From the NCBI GenBank assembly GCA_046349615.1, contig JAXMBZ010000015.1, positions 1 to 64,000 of the forward strand: a DNA stretch of 64,000 nucleotides, in the 5' to 3' direction. Position 1 is the first letter of the stretch. The number at the start of each line of letters is the position of its first letter. Below, in pieces: positions 21,740 through 30,663 of the stretch. The notes beneath the pieces are model-generated. The model saw only the letters and a program-made list of their open reading frames with translations, was not told where the DNA came from and did not search any database. The stretch is from JADJNY01 sp046349615. Its GTDB lineage: Bacteria > Planctomycetota > UBA1135 > GCA-002686595. The translations under genes were made by a program, and so were the position numbers.

Positions 21740-23134
21740 GTGAGCCGTTCCCAGCGGTTCGCGCGGCTGCGCGCGGAGTGCGGGCGCACGTTCGTGCTCG
21801 CGCTTCCGCTGATGGCGGGGCAGTTGCTCCTGATCTCGATGAACGTCGCGGACACGATCCTGTCCGGGCAGCTCGGCACGGACGTCCTCGCGGCGGTGTC
21901 GATGGGCTACAACGCGTGGATCGTCGCGCTGCTCGTCGTGATCGGCGTGCTCATGGCGGTGACGCCGGCCGTGGCGCAGCTCGACGGCGCGGGGAAGCGC
22001 GGCGAGGTCGGGCACGTGTTCCGGCAGACCTTGTGGATCGCGCTCGGTCTCGGCGTGCTCCTGTTCATCGGCTTGCGGTTCGCGGATCCGATCCTCGACC
22101 TCGCGGGCGTCGCGCCGGAGATCAAGCCGGGCGCGCGCGAGTTCCTCCACGCGATCGCGTGGGGCGCGCCGGCGCTCGCGCTCTTCTTCACGGCGAAGTC
22201 GACGAGCGAAGGGCTCTCGCTCACGCGGCCGACGATGTACGTGAGCGCGCTCGGGCTCGTCGTGCTCGTGCCGCTCGCGTGGATCCTGATGTACGGGAAG
22301 TTCGGCGTGCCGAAGTTCGGCGCGGCGGGCGCGGGGTACGCGCACGCGACCGTGTTGTGGACGGAGGCGATCGCGTACCTCGTGCTGCTCTCGCGCGGCG
22401 CGCGCTACCGCGACGCGAAGCTGTTCGAGCGCTTCGAGCGGCCGCAGTTCGCGGCGATCGTGCGGCTCCTGAAGGTCGGCGTGCCTATGGGCGTGTCGAT
22501 CTTCATGGAGGGGAGCTTGTTCGTCGCCACGGCGTGGATGTCGGGCTCGTTCGGCCAGGTCGCGGCGAGCGCGCACGCGATCGCGCTCAACGTCGCGTCG
22601 TTCACGTTCATGGTGCCGCTCGGCCTCGGCATGGCGACGACGGTGCGCGTCGGGAACGCGGTCGGACGGCGCGACGCGGAGGGGATCGCGTGGGCGGGAG
22701 CGGCGGGGTTCGCGCTCGTCTTGTGCACGCAGGTCGTCGCGGCGACGGTGCTCTTCGTGCTCCCAGGCGCGATCGCGGGGCTCTACACGCAGGACGCGGC
22801 GGTGCTCGCGCTCGCGACGACGCTGCTCGGGCTCGCGGCGGTGTTCCAGTTGTCGGACGGCGTGCAAGCGCTCTTCAACGGCGCGCTGCGCGGACTCGAG
22901 GACACGCTCCTGCCGGCGTGGATCACGGTGCTCGCGTACTGGGGCGTGGGCTTCACGTGCGGGTGGTGGCTCGGAAAGCACGAGGGGCAAGGCCCCGTCG
23001 GGTTGTGGAAGGGGCTCGTCGCGGGCCTCGCCGCCGCAGCACTGCTGCTCCTCGGGAGGTTCGTGCTGCGCGCGCGGCACTTCCTGCGCCACGGCGTGCC
23101 GGAGCGCGCGCTCGACGCGCCGCCGCCGGTGTGA
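21740..23134 (+). CDS. MATE-family multidrug/Na+ antiporter
   Basis: A 464-aa protein with about 12 membrane segments and the MATE hallmarks LPLMAGQLLLISMNVADTIL near the N-terminus and LSDGVQALFNGALRGLED in the second half. It exports cationic drugs or metabolites using Na+ or H+ gradients. The start is GTG at 21740 with an upstream GGGAG; the very long frame before it is shadow sequence over hemL. It diverges from hemL. Its stop codon overlaps the first bases of element A4. Confidence 0.88.
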   Translation: MSRSQRFARLRAECGRTFVLALPLMAGQLLLISMNVADTILSGQLGTDVLAAVSMGYNAWIVALLVVIGVLMAVTPAVAQLDGAGKRGEVGHVFRQTLWIALGLGVLLFIGLRFADPILDLAGVAPEIKPGAREFLHAIAWGAPALALFFTAKSTSEGLSLTRPTMYVSALGLVVLVPLAWILMYGKFGVPKFGAAGAGYAHATVLWTEAIAYLVLLSRGARYRDAKLFERFERPQFAAIVRLLKVGVPMGVSIFMEGSLFVATAWMSGSFGQVAASAHAIALNVASFTFMVPLGLGMATTVRVGNAVGRRDAEGIAWAGAAGFALVLCTQVVAATVLFVLPGAIAGLYTQDAAVLALATTLLGLAAVFQLSDGVQALFNGALRGLEDTLLPAWITVLAYWGVGFTCGWWLGKHEGQGPVGLWKGLVAGLAAAALLLLGRFVLRARHFLRHGVPERALDAPPPV

Positions 23135-23219
23135 ATACGGTGCCAGAGCACTTCTTCACCAGATCGAGCGCGCGGTACGGCCTGCGGATCGGGTGACGAA
23201 TGGCTCGGACACCGGATTC
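23133..23219. repeat. Inverted-repeat intergenic element A4 (87 bp)
   Basis: The left arm (23133-23164) starts GAATACGGTGCCAGAGCACT; the right arm (23187-23219) ends GACACCGGATTC. Together they form an imperfect hairpin with arms of about 40 nt. It overlaps the MATE stop codon by 2 bases and lies 49 bp before the convergent CPR gene's stop. It is a near-copy of A5. Confidence 0.85.
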
Positions 23220-23268
23220 GAGCGCGTCGGTCGGTCGCCAGCGCCGGATCGGGCGTGAGCGTTGTGCG

Positions 23269-24981
23269 TCAAGGTACCTCGAGCTCGCGCTCGTCGCCGG
23301 GAGCGAGCTCGACGTCGATCCGCACGCACGTGCCGTCGGCATGGGTGACGAAGACGCGCAGCGGACCGGGAACGCCCTCGTACTCGTAGGCGTGCTCGGC
23401 GTTCTCCGCCTCGTCGAGCTCACGCCCGAACGCCGTGGCGAGCTTCACGTCGCCCGTGAAACGCACGCGAGCCGAACGCACGGCGCGCGTCGTCGGCGGA
23501 TCGCCCGCACGACGGAGCACGTGCACGGGACAGAAACCGCGCGCGGAGAGAATCGCGAAGTACCAACGGCCGCGCGGGAGCTCGAGCCCCTCCGCGTCGA
23601 GCTCCTTCGAGCCTTCGCCCGCGATCCACGCGGTGCCGTGCACGTCCTGCGCGTCGAGCGGCAGTCCAAAGGTCGCGAGCGACTCGCGAACGCGCTCGCC
23701 TTCGTGCGCGGTGAACGCGGGGCGGAGCACGCACTCCTCGCGGGTGAGGTCCGCGGTCGCGGTCTCCGTGCCTTGCGCGACGCGCGCACGGCGCAACTCG
23801 CCGATCGTGCTCAGGCACGCGATCGTCGTTGCCGGTCCGGGCGGGACGAAGAGCCGATGCGGACCGTTCTCCATCAGGTCGACGCCGTGCACGACGAGCC
23901 CGCGCGCTCCCGTCTGCACGACGCCCGCGACGACCCCCCCGGCAACGCTCGACGACGGGACCACGAGCTCCAGCGAACGTTCGACGTGCGGCGTGCTGGG
24001 CTCGGGCTCCGCCTCCGCGGCGGGCGCGCTCTCGATCGGCCTGAGGTCGACGAGCGTCTCGCCCGGGAGCGTGCTCGGATTCCAGTGCAGCTTCGCGCCC
24101 GCGTCCATCGTCTCGACGTCGAGTGAGAACTCATCGACGACCGGGAGCTCGCACACGCCGTTCGCATCGGTCCACGCGGCGACGGACGGCCGCCAAGCGA
24201 TCGACCCGACGCGCCGATGGGCAAGCGGCTTCCCGTCGACGTCGAGGAGCCGCGCGCGCCACGGAACGCTGCGCGCGACGAGCACCGCGGCGCCGCGGCC
24301 CGCGGTGAGCGGATCGTGCTCGCCGATCTGGCGCAGGACGAGCGGCTCGAGCTCCTTCCACGCGGTCGTGCGCTCGTGGAGCACCTCGAGCTCGCAGCCC
24401 TCGTCCTCGCCGATCGGCACGTCTTCGAGCACGAAGTACCCGTCCGCGTCCGTGCGCGTGCTCGCGGCCGAGATCGCGTGCGCGCAGCACTGGCGCGTGC
24501 GCACGACGGCACCTTTGATCGGCGCGAGGTCGAGATCGAGCACACGGCCCCGGAGAGGCACCGCTCGATGCAGCCACACCGTTTCGCCGAGCGGCGTCGA
24601 CGTGACGAGGCTCTCGTATCCGCCCTTCGACACGCGGAAGTTCGAGGCGCGGCCTTCGCCGGCGCGCCAGCGCACGCGCACGCTCCCGTCGCGACCCGTG
24701 CGCGCGTCGTCGACGAGGATCGGGAGCCTCGCGGGCGGCGTTCCGTCCTCCGTCCACGTTTCGACGCGCGCGCCCTCGAGCGGAAGGCACGTCGCGGCGT
24801 CGACCACGCGCAGCTCGGCGAACGCGTCGTCGCGCACGCGCTCCACGATCGGGAGCGCGCGCTCGCCGACGCGCAGGCCGTGGACGAGCTCGTCGGCGAC
24901 GGCGACCTGTGGAGCGGGCGCGACGGTGGGGGTGGAACACGCGGTCGCGAGTGCGAGCAGGGCGAGGTGGAAGGGCCTCAT
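23269..24981 (-). CDS. CPR-domain lipoprotein
   Basis: A 570-aa exported lipoprotein with lipobox LATAC (Cys15). The ectodomain is a series of beta-sandwich, carboxypeptidase-regulatory-like units, each with the pattern of a value plus DADGYFVLEDVP, DANGVCELPV or a LRGRVLDLDLAPIKGAVV strand. The family is typical of Planctomycetota surface proteins; substrates or partners are unknown. The ATG at 24981 follows element A5 directly, so the repeat family sits on both sides of this gene (A4 and A5). Confidence 0.75.
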   Translation of the reverse strand: MRPFHLALLALATACSTPTVAPAPQVAVADELVHGLRVGERALPIVERVRDDAFAELRVVDAATCLPLEGARVETWTEDGTPPARLPILVDDARTGRDGSVRVRWRAGEGRASNFRVSKGGYESLVTSTPLGETVWLHRAVPLRGRVLDLDLAPIKGAVVRTRQCCAHAISAASTRTDADGYFVLEDVPIGEDEGCELEVLHERTTAWKELEPLVLRQIGEHDPLTAGRGAAVLVARSVPWRARLLDVDGKPLAHRRVGSIAWRPSVAAWTDANGVCELPVVDEFSLDVETMDAGAKLHWNPSTLPGETLVDLRPIESAPAAEAEPEPSTPHVERSLELVVPSSSVAGGVVAGVVQTGARGLVVHGVDLMENGPHRLFVPPGPATTIACLSTIGELRRARVAQGTETATADLTREECVLRPAFTAHEGERVRESLATFGLPLDAQDVHGTAWIAGEGSKELDAEGLELPRGRWYFAILSARGFCPVHVLRRAGDPPTTRAVRSARVRFTGDVKLATAFGRELDEAENAEHAYEYEGVPGPLRVFVTHADGTCVRIDVELAPGDERELEVP

Positions 24982-24990
24982 GGTGATCGA

Positions 24991-25077
24991 GAATACGGTG
25001 CCAGAGCACTTCTTCACCAGATCGAGCGCGCGGCGTGACCCGCGAATCGGGTGACGAATGGCTCGGGCACCGTACTC
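24991..25077. repeat. Inverted-repeat intergenic element A5 (87 bp)
   Basis: The left arm (24991-25022) is identical to that of A4 for over 30 bases. The right arm (25046-25077) ends GGGCACCGTACTC. The unit lies between the universal-stress-protein stop codon (25079-25081, one base away) and the CPR lipoprotein ATG (24981, nine bases away), so it makes up almost the whole spacer. Confidence 0.85.
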
Positions 25078-25078
25078 G

Positions 25079-26008
25079 TCAGATCAAGTACGTCCCCTTC
25101 GCCTGCCTCAACGCCAACACCGGCGTCTTCGAGGAACGGAGCACGGCCTGCGCGACGCTGCCGAGCAGCGCGGCCGAGAGTCCCGTGCGGCCGTGCGTGC
25201 CGAGCACGATCAGGTCGTGCTCGCCCTGGAGCTCGAGCGCGACGTCGGCCGGCTCACCCTGTTCGAAGCGCGTCGTGTGCGCGACGCCGCGCCACTCGAA
25301 CGCGCTCATCGCGGCTTCGAACTGGTCGCGCTCGGCGCGCAGCAGGTGCTCGACGACGTAGCCCGGCCCCACGGACTCGCTCGACGGGAACAGCGCGCCG
25401 AGCGTCGGCGGCAGGAACGCCTGCATCGCCGTCAGCTTCGCGTCGATCCGTTCCGCGAGGTCGCGCGCGAGGCGCAGCGCGGCGAGGCTCGTCTCGGAGA
25501 GGTCGACGGGCACGAGGATGCGCTTCACGAGCTTCGGACGCTCCGGTTGAACCCACACGCCGTGCACTGCGTGCGCGAGCACGCCGCGCGCCGTGCCGCC
25601 GAAGTCGAGCCGTCCGTGCTTCGCGTGCGGGCCGAGCACGACGAGGTCCGCGTTCGCCGCGCGCGCGCGATCGAGCAGCACTTGCGCTGGATGTCCCGAA
25701 GCGACGTGCAGCCGCAGCGCGTCGGCGCTCGTCCGCAGGCCGAGCTCCGTCGGCGCGGTGCGCACCGCTTCGCGCAGTGCTTCGCGCAGCAGGCGTCCCG
25801 TTGCTTCCGTGCCGGCGACCCACTCGGGCATGTCCGCCTTCTTGCCCCAAAGCACCGGACGCGGCGGGAACGCGTGCGTGAACTCGACCTCGGCGCCGAG
25901 CGTCTCGGCGAGCCACACCGCGGCCTGCACCGCAGGTTGCGCGCGCCCTTCGGCGTCGAGACCACAGAGCACGTGTCGGGGGAGAAGCGCGGAGTTCGTG
26001 AACGACAT
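25079..26008 (-). CDS. Tandem-domain universal stress protein
   Basis: A 309-aa protein with two UspA domains (about 10-150 and 163-305). The second carries the ATP-binding signature GTHGRTGLSAALLGSVAQAV; the first has a decayed version (GPHAKHGRLDFGGTARGV). UspA proteins are cytoplasmic ATP/AMP-binding stress factors. The start ATG at 26008 is preceded by a GAGGA-type site. Confidence 0.8.
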   Translation of the reverse strand: MSFTNSALLPRHVLCGLDAEGRAQPAVQAAVWLAETLGAEVEFTHAFPPRPVLWGKKADMPEWVAGTEATGRLLREALREAVRTAPTELGLRTSADALRLHVASGHPAQVLLDRARAANADLVVLGPHAKHGRLDFGGTARGVLAHAVHGVWVQPERPKLVKRILVPVDLSETSLAALRLARDLAERIDAKLTAMQAFLPPTLGALFPSSESVGPGYVVEHLLRAERDQFEAAMSAFEWRGVAHTTRFEQGEPADVALELQGEHDLIVLGTHGRTGLSAALLGSVAQAVLRSSKTPVLALRQAKGTYLI

Positions 26009-26211
26009 GGAGACCTCCTCGTCGAGGAACGGATCGTATCGAGATGAGCCTAGCGGCGGGGGCGGCTCGCTACGGAGGAGGGCTCACCAGCACTTAGGAA
26101 ATGGGGTAGCCGGGCCGAGGTCGCGCGAGCGGGGGCCCCACGGCCGTTCGAGAACGGGGTACGATCCCGACGGTCCTCCTCTCTCCCCCCCGATCTCGAT
26201 CGAGGTGTCCC

Positions 26212-27333
26212 ATGCAGCCGGTCCAGCGTCTCCTCGCGCTCCTCGCCGTCGTCGCTCTCCCCGAACTCGCGCGCGCTCAGTTCGCCGAGACGTTCGACGG
26301 CGGCCACAACGAGGGCAACTACGTCCTCTGGTTCAACGTCTACAACTACCTGCGGCCGACGGGCGGCAATCCCGGCGCGATGCTCGAGCTCGACGACGTG
26401 ACGACCGGCTCCGCGACGTGCGATCAAGTCGACATCGCGCCGACGGTGTGGCCGTCGCAGCTCGGCGGGAACTTCCGCGCGCTCGGCATCGACACGGTCG
26501 GCATCGACGTGAACGTGCGCGCGGGTCGCTACGGCGGGACGTTCTCGGTCACGCTGACCTCCGATCCCGGCACGCCGGGGAATTCTGCGGACGATTGCTC
26601 GATCACGTACCAACACGCGCTCGGCGGTCCGGCGGTTCCGGGGTGGGTCGAGTACGACTTCGACGTGCCGAGCGCGAGCACGACGATCCCCGGCGGTTGG
26701 ACCGTCGCGGGTCCGTGCAGCGGGAATCCGACCGCGGCGTGGAACACGGTGATGCAGGACGTCGACACGGTCTCGTTCCGCATCGACGCGGAGCCGACGA
26801 GCTTCTGCACGTTCACGAACTGGATCCTCGACGTCGACAACATCCGCGTCGGAGTGCGGCCGATCGCTTCGTTCTGCGCCGGCGACGGCGTGGACCCGGT
26901 CGTGACGACGGCGTGCCCGTGCGGGAACGTGGGCACGTTGGGTCACGGATGCGGCAACAGCGTGCAGAGCGGCGGAGCGCTGCTCGCGAGCACGGGCTAC
27001 GCGATCCTCGACGACGTCGTGCTGCACGGGTCGGACATGCCCGCGACGGTCGCGTGCATCTACCTCCAAGGCGACGCGTTGACGGACGTCCTGTTCGGCG
27101 ACGGCGTGCGCTGCACGGGTGGGACGCTCCTGCGGCTGCGCACGCGCGTGAACGTCGGCGGTGCGAGCGCGTTCCCCGACTCGACGGACACGGTGACGCT
27201 GTCGCAGCGCGGCGGCGTGACGGTCGGGAGCGGGGTCACGCGCTACTACCAGACGTACTATCGCAATGCCGCGGCGGCGTTCTGCCCGCCGGAGACGTTC
27301 AACGTGACGAACGGACGCGTCGTCGTGTGGTGA
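26212..27333 (+). CDS. Exported protein with Cys-rich CPCGN C-terminal module
   Basis: A 373-aa protein with a signal peptide (LLALLAVVALPELARAQ). Residues about 24-215 form a beta-rich, lectin-like ectodomain. The last 150 residues begin FCAGDGVDPVV...CPCGN, continue with a GCGNS...GG segment, and end YYQTYYRNAAAAFCPPETFN. The same module ends the TolB-like protein at 55093-56847, whose N-terminus is unrelated. The module is a mobile, probably surface-associated tail; its function is not known to me. A strong terminator follows. Confidence 0.7.
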   Translation: MQPVQRLLALLAVVALPELARAQFAETFDGGHNEGNYVLWFNVYNYLRPTGGNPGAMLELDDVTTGSATCDQVDIAPTVWPSQLGGNFRALGIDTVGIDVNVRAGRYGGTFSVTLTSDPGTPGNSADDCSITYQHALGGPAVPGWVEYDFDVPSASTTIPGGWTVAGPCSGNPTAAWNTVMQDVDTVSFRIDAEPTSFCTFTNWILDVDNIRVGVRPIASFCAGDGVDPVVTTACPCGNVGTLGHGCGNSVQSGGALLASTGYAILDDVVLHGSDMPATVACIYLQGDALTDVLFGDGVRCTGGTLLRLRTRVNVGGASAFPDSTDTVTLSQRGGVTVGSGVTRYYQTYYRNAAAAFCPPETFNVTNGRVVVW

Positions 27334-27367
27334 TGCGTGGAGCGCGCCGGCGCTTCACTCGAAAACG

Positions 27368-27395
27368 AACACGCCGAGCCCGCGCTCGGCGTGTT
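27368..27395. terminator. Strong bidirectional terminator hairpin
   Basis: The 12-bp arms AACACGCCGAGC (27368-27379) and GCTCGGCGTGTT (27384-27395) enclose a 4-nt loop and are flanked by A- and T-rich ends. It ends the + gene at 27333 and also lies just past the hemB 3' remnant on the - strand. It resembles the terminator past the true hemB end (29552-29573). Confidence 0.8.
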
Positions 27396-27420
27396 TTCGT
27401 TCGCGAGCAGCGCGCGCGGC

Positions 27421-27492
27421 TCAGGGCACGAGCTTCGCCACCTCGCGCGCGAAGTAAGTCAGGATGAAGTCCGCGCCCGCGCGCTTGATCGA
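27421..27492 (-). pseudogene. Detached 3' end of hemB
   Basis: These 72 bases match 29602-29673, the last 24 codons including the stop of hemB, at 71 of 72 positions. Nothing else of hemB is here. The CPR gene at 27505-29397 lies between the two copies, and its stop codon (27505-27507) is 12 bp from the broken edge. The terminator just beyond (27368-27395) resembles the one beyond the true hemB end (29552-29573), so the duplicated unit may include it. Confidence 0.9.
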
Positions 27493-27504
27493 CCGGTGAG
27501 CGCG

Positions 27505-29397
27505 TCACTTCGATGGCGGCGCGACGTGGTCCCACTCGGATTCGAGTGGGAGGTCGATCACTGCGTAGGTCGTGCCTTCCGCCGGCACGTCCACGCTCCA
27601 CCGCCACCGCTCGTCGTGCTCCGGGAACTCGCCGGCGAAGTCGCGCCAGCCGCCGAAGCGCGGCGTGTGCTTCGGGAGGACGTGGTACGCGCGCGGCCAA
27701 TACGAGCCGATCTCGAAGCGGCCCTCGGCGTCCGTCCACGCGAATCCGCGCGGGTAGGCCGACGGGAGGTGCTGGTTCGGCATCTCGTCGAGTGCGAGGA
27801 GGAGCGGCGTGCCCGGGACCTTGCCGGCGATGCGCACCACGCCGCGCGCACGTCCCGTCCGGCCATCGGGACGGTGATGGACGACGACGTGTACGTCCGT
27901 CCGCGTCCTCCCGGGGGCGAGCTCGAGCTCGTCGTGGTCGCGATCGATCTCCCAGTGCTCGTCGAACGAGTCGAGCCTGTGTCGACCGGCACTGAGGCCG
28001 TCGAACTCGAAGCGTCCGTCCGCGTCCGAATCGACCGCGAGGAACTCCACGGGAGAGTGGTGCGTCACCTGAGTGCCGAAGCGAAGCGCCACCGGTTTGC
28101 CGCGCTCGTCCGTGACGCGGCCGATCGCGCGCGCCGGAGCATCGAACTCGAGCTTCCACGTTCCGGGCTCGAGGCCCTTCGTCGCTTGCGGGAGATCGAG
28201 GAAGGCTGCCGAACCGCAGGCCGTCTGACACTCGACCCCGCCGATGCGATGCCCCTCGGCGAAGTGACACAGCGTGTTCCATGCGATACGCCAGGTCTCG
28301 GGAGCAAGCCGTGCGACTGCGGGCGAGTCAGCGCGGAGCCGCACCCAGTGCAGGTCCTCGCCGAGCCCACACCCGAGCTCCATTCCCGGCGTCTCGTCGC
28401 GCAGCGAGACCTCGATGATCTCGGGCGCCGGTCCGCCTCCCCTGCGCGTCGCGACGACGTCGATCCACGCCGCGGGCTCGAGCTTCACTTCGACCGAGTC
28501 GCCGTCGAGCGCGATCCAGGCGAATCGATGAGTCGGCGCGTCGACGCAGAGTCCGCCCGTCTGCTTCACGTCGAGGCCGCGGACGACGATGAGCCCTTGC
28601 GCATCAGCCTTCTGGACGCCGCGCCAGAAGGCGCGCGGCTCCTGCCCGCCGCGCGAACTACCGATCCCGTTCAGCGCGGTCATCGGGAGTGCGCGTGCGT
28701 CCGGGAGCGGCGTTCCTCGCGCGTCGAGCACGGTGACCCGCACCTCGCGGCCACGTTCGAGGACGAAGTCGACGCGATTGGGCTTCTCGGGCACGAGCTC
28801 GAGCGGCGCGAGCATGGTGTCCGCGAGACCCTCGGCACTCGCGCCGAGCGTCACGAGTCCGGGGGGGAGGACCGAGCACATGTAGTTCCCGCGCGAGTCG
28901 CTGACGGCGATGGGTGCCGTCGAGAGCCGCTCTTCACGGGGCGCCGCGACGGGTCCGAGCGCCGCATGGATCTCGGCGCCCGCGACACGGGAGCCATCCG
29001 CGCGCGTCACCGTGCCGCACAGCTTCACGGGGCGATGCAGGATGATCGGGCCGACGTCGAGTGCAGGCGGCGGGATGAAGACGCGCTCGAGCTGCGACGG
29101 CGCGAAGCCGGCCGCTTCGACGGTCAGGAACGACGAGCGGTCGTATCCGTCCCGCGCGATGCGGGTCGTGGTCAGGGTGAAGCGCCCATCGGCGTTCGTC
29201 GTTGCGCGGCCGCGCGAGGCGAGCTCGTCTCCGCGCGCCCAGAAACCGACTTCCGCGCCGGGCACCGGCGAACCGTCGGGCGTGACGACTCGGCCGATCA
29301 GCCGCGCGTCGGGTCCCTCTCGATTGGGATCGAAGAGGAACGACTGCCCAAGTGCCGGGACGACGAGGGCGAGCGCCACGAACGATCGAGCGAGCAT
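27505..29397 (-). CDS. Exported CPR-domain protein
   Basis: A 630-aa exported protein with a signal peptide (SFVALALVVPALGQS). It is made of repeated carboxypeptidase-regulatory-like beta-sandwiches: GRVVTPDGSPVPGAEVGFWA, then GTVTRADGSRVAGAEIHAA, GRVTDERGKPVALRFGT and GVVRIAGKVPGTPLLLAL, each followed by a DADGRFEF- or DAEGRFEIG-type turn. The start ATG at 29397 has GGAGGT 5 bp upstream. It is bounded by the true hemB 3' end on one side and a duplicate of that 3' end on the other, which marks it as an insertion. Confidence 0.8.
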   Translation of the reverse strand: MLARSFVALALVVPALGQSFLFDPNREGPDARLIGRVVTPDGSPVPGAEVGFWARGDELASRGRATTNADGRFTLTTTRIARDGYDRSSFLTVEAAGFAPSQLERVFIPPPALDVGPIILHRPVKLCGTVTRADGSRVAGAEIHAALGPVAAPREERLSTAPIAVSDSRGNYMCSVLPPGLVTLGASAEGLADTMLAPLELVPEKPNRVDFVLERGREVRVTVLDARGTPLPDARALPMTALNGIGSSRGGQEPRAFWRGVQKADAQGLIVVRGLDVKQTGGLCVDAPTHRFAWIALDGDSVEVKLEPAAWIDVVATRRGGGPAPEIIEVSLRDETPGMELGCGLGEDLHWVRLRADSPAVARLAPETWRIAWNTLCHFAEGHRIGGVECQTACGSAAFLDLPQATKGLEPGTWKLEFDAPARAIGRVTDERGKPVALRFGTQVTHHSPVEFLAVDSDADGRFEFDGLSAGRHRLDSFDEHWEIDRDHDELELAPGRTRTDVHVVVHHRPDGRTGRARGVVRIAGKVPGTPLLLALDEMPNQHLPSAYPRGFAWTDAEGRFEIGSYWPRAYHVLPKHTPRFGGWRDFAGEFPEHDERWRWSVDVPAEGTTYAVIDLPLESEWDHVAPPSK

Positions 29398-29551
29398 GCT
29401 TGACCTCCGAAAGGGAGTAGCGCGGTGGGCCGATTCGGTCACGCGCTCCCGGGTGGCCTTCCATCACCGAACTCGGTTCCGTGAACGGTCCCGTGCGACG
29501 GGCCGCGCGCAAGGCGAGCGCGACGTGCGAGGAACTCGCCGTGCAACGAAG

Positions 29552-29573
29552 GCGCCGAGCCTCGGCTCGGCGC
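29552..29573. terminator. Hairpin terminator after hemB
   Basis: The 9-bp arms GCGCCGAGC and GCTCGGCGC enclose a CTCG loop, 28 bp past the hemB stop on the - strand. It should separate the heme operon from the CPR gene downstream. Confidence 0.65.
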
Positions 29574-29601
29574 GTCCACGATCACGGCGTCTCCTCGCGC
29601 G

Positions 29602-30663
29602 TCAGGGCACGAGCTTCGCCACCTCGCGCGCGAAGTAGGTCAGGATGAAGTCCGCGCCCGCGCGCTTGATCGAGAGCAACGACTCGAGCATCACGCGCTG
29701 TTCGTCGATCCAGCCCTTCGCGCCCGCGGCCTTGATCATCGCGTACTCGCCGGACACCTGGTACGCGCACACCGGGACCTTCGCGCGCTCCTTCACGGCG
29801 CGCACGATGTCGAGGTACGGCAGCGCGGGCTTCACCATGACCATGTCGGCGCCCTGCTCGAGGTCGAGCTCGAGCTCGCGCAGCGCCTCGATCGCGTTCG
29901 CCGGATCCATCTGATACGTCGAGCGGTCGCCGAACGCCGGCGCCGAGTCCGCGGCGTCGCGGAACGGGCCGTAGAAACCGCTCGCGTACTTCACCGCGTA
30001 CGAGAGGATCGACACGTCGAAGTAGCCCGCCTCGTCGAGCGCGGTGCGGATCGAGCCGATCATCCCGTCCATCATCCCGGAGGGCGCCACGACCTGCGCG
30101 CCCGCGTCGGCGAGCGCGAGCGCCTGCAGCTCGAGGTTCTCGAGCGTCGCGTCGTTGTCGACGTCGCCCGCGTCGGTGAGCACGCCGCAGTGGCCGTGAT
30201 CGGTGTACTCGCAGAAGCAGAGGTCGGCGATGCGCAGCAAGCTCGGCGCGCTGCGCTCCACTTGTTCGAGCCCGCGCTGCACGATCCCGTCGGGCGACCA
30301 CGCGCTGCGGCCTTCGGGGTCCTTCTCGCCGGGGATGCCGAAGAGGATCACGCCGGGGATGCCGAGCTGTTCGACCTTCTTCACCGTCTCGCCGAGCTTG
30401 TCGAGCGACTCGCGGTAGACGCCGGGCATCGACTTCACCTCGTCGCGGACGTTCGAGCCCTCGACCACGAAGAGCGGGAGGATCAGGTCGTCGCGCGTGA
30501 GTCGCGTCTCGCGCACGAGGCGGCGCAGTTGCGGGTGCGAGCGCAGTCGGCGCGGGCGCTGGACGAGGTACTCGGGCGGCAGCGGAGGCGGTTCCTCGCC
30601 GGGGCCGTGCGTGTGTCCGGGGCCGAACGCGGAGCCCATTCCGGGCGGAGGCGAGTAGTTCAT
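29602..30663 (-). CDS. hemB: Delta-aminolevulinic acid dehydratase (porphobilinogen synthase)
   Basis: A 353-aa enzyme that condenses two 5-aminolevulinates into porphobilinogen. Seen are the metal-binding LCFCEYTDHGHCGV region, the Schiff-base lysine stretch MVMVKPALPYLD, and AYQVSGEYAMIKAA. The N-terminus has a His/Pro/Gly-rich extension of about 30 residues. The ATG at 30663 overlaps the hemD stop as ATGA, so the two are translationally coupled. It is the last gene of the hem operon. Its final 72 bp are duplicated at 27421-27492. Confidence 0.93.
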   Translation of the reverse strand: MNYSPPPGMGSAFGPGHTHGPGEEPPPLPPEYLVQRPRRLRSHPQLRRLVRETRLTRDDLILPLFVVEGSNVRDEVKSMPGVYRESLDKLGETVKKVEQLGIPGVILFGIPGEKDPEGRSAWSPDGIVQRGLEQVERSAPSLLRIADLCFCEYTDHGHCGVLTDAGDVDNDATLENLELQALALADAGAQVVAPSGMMDGMIGSIRTALDEAGYFDVSILSYAVKYASGFYGPFRDAADSAPAFGDRSTYQMDPANAIEALRELELDLEQGADMVMVKPALPYLDIVRAVKERAKVPVCAYQVSGEYAMIKAAGAKGWIDEQRVMLESLLSIKRAGADFILTYFAREVAKLVP

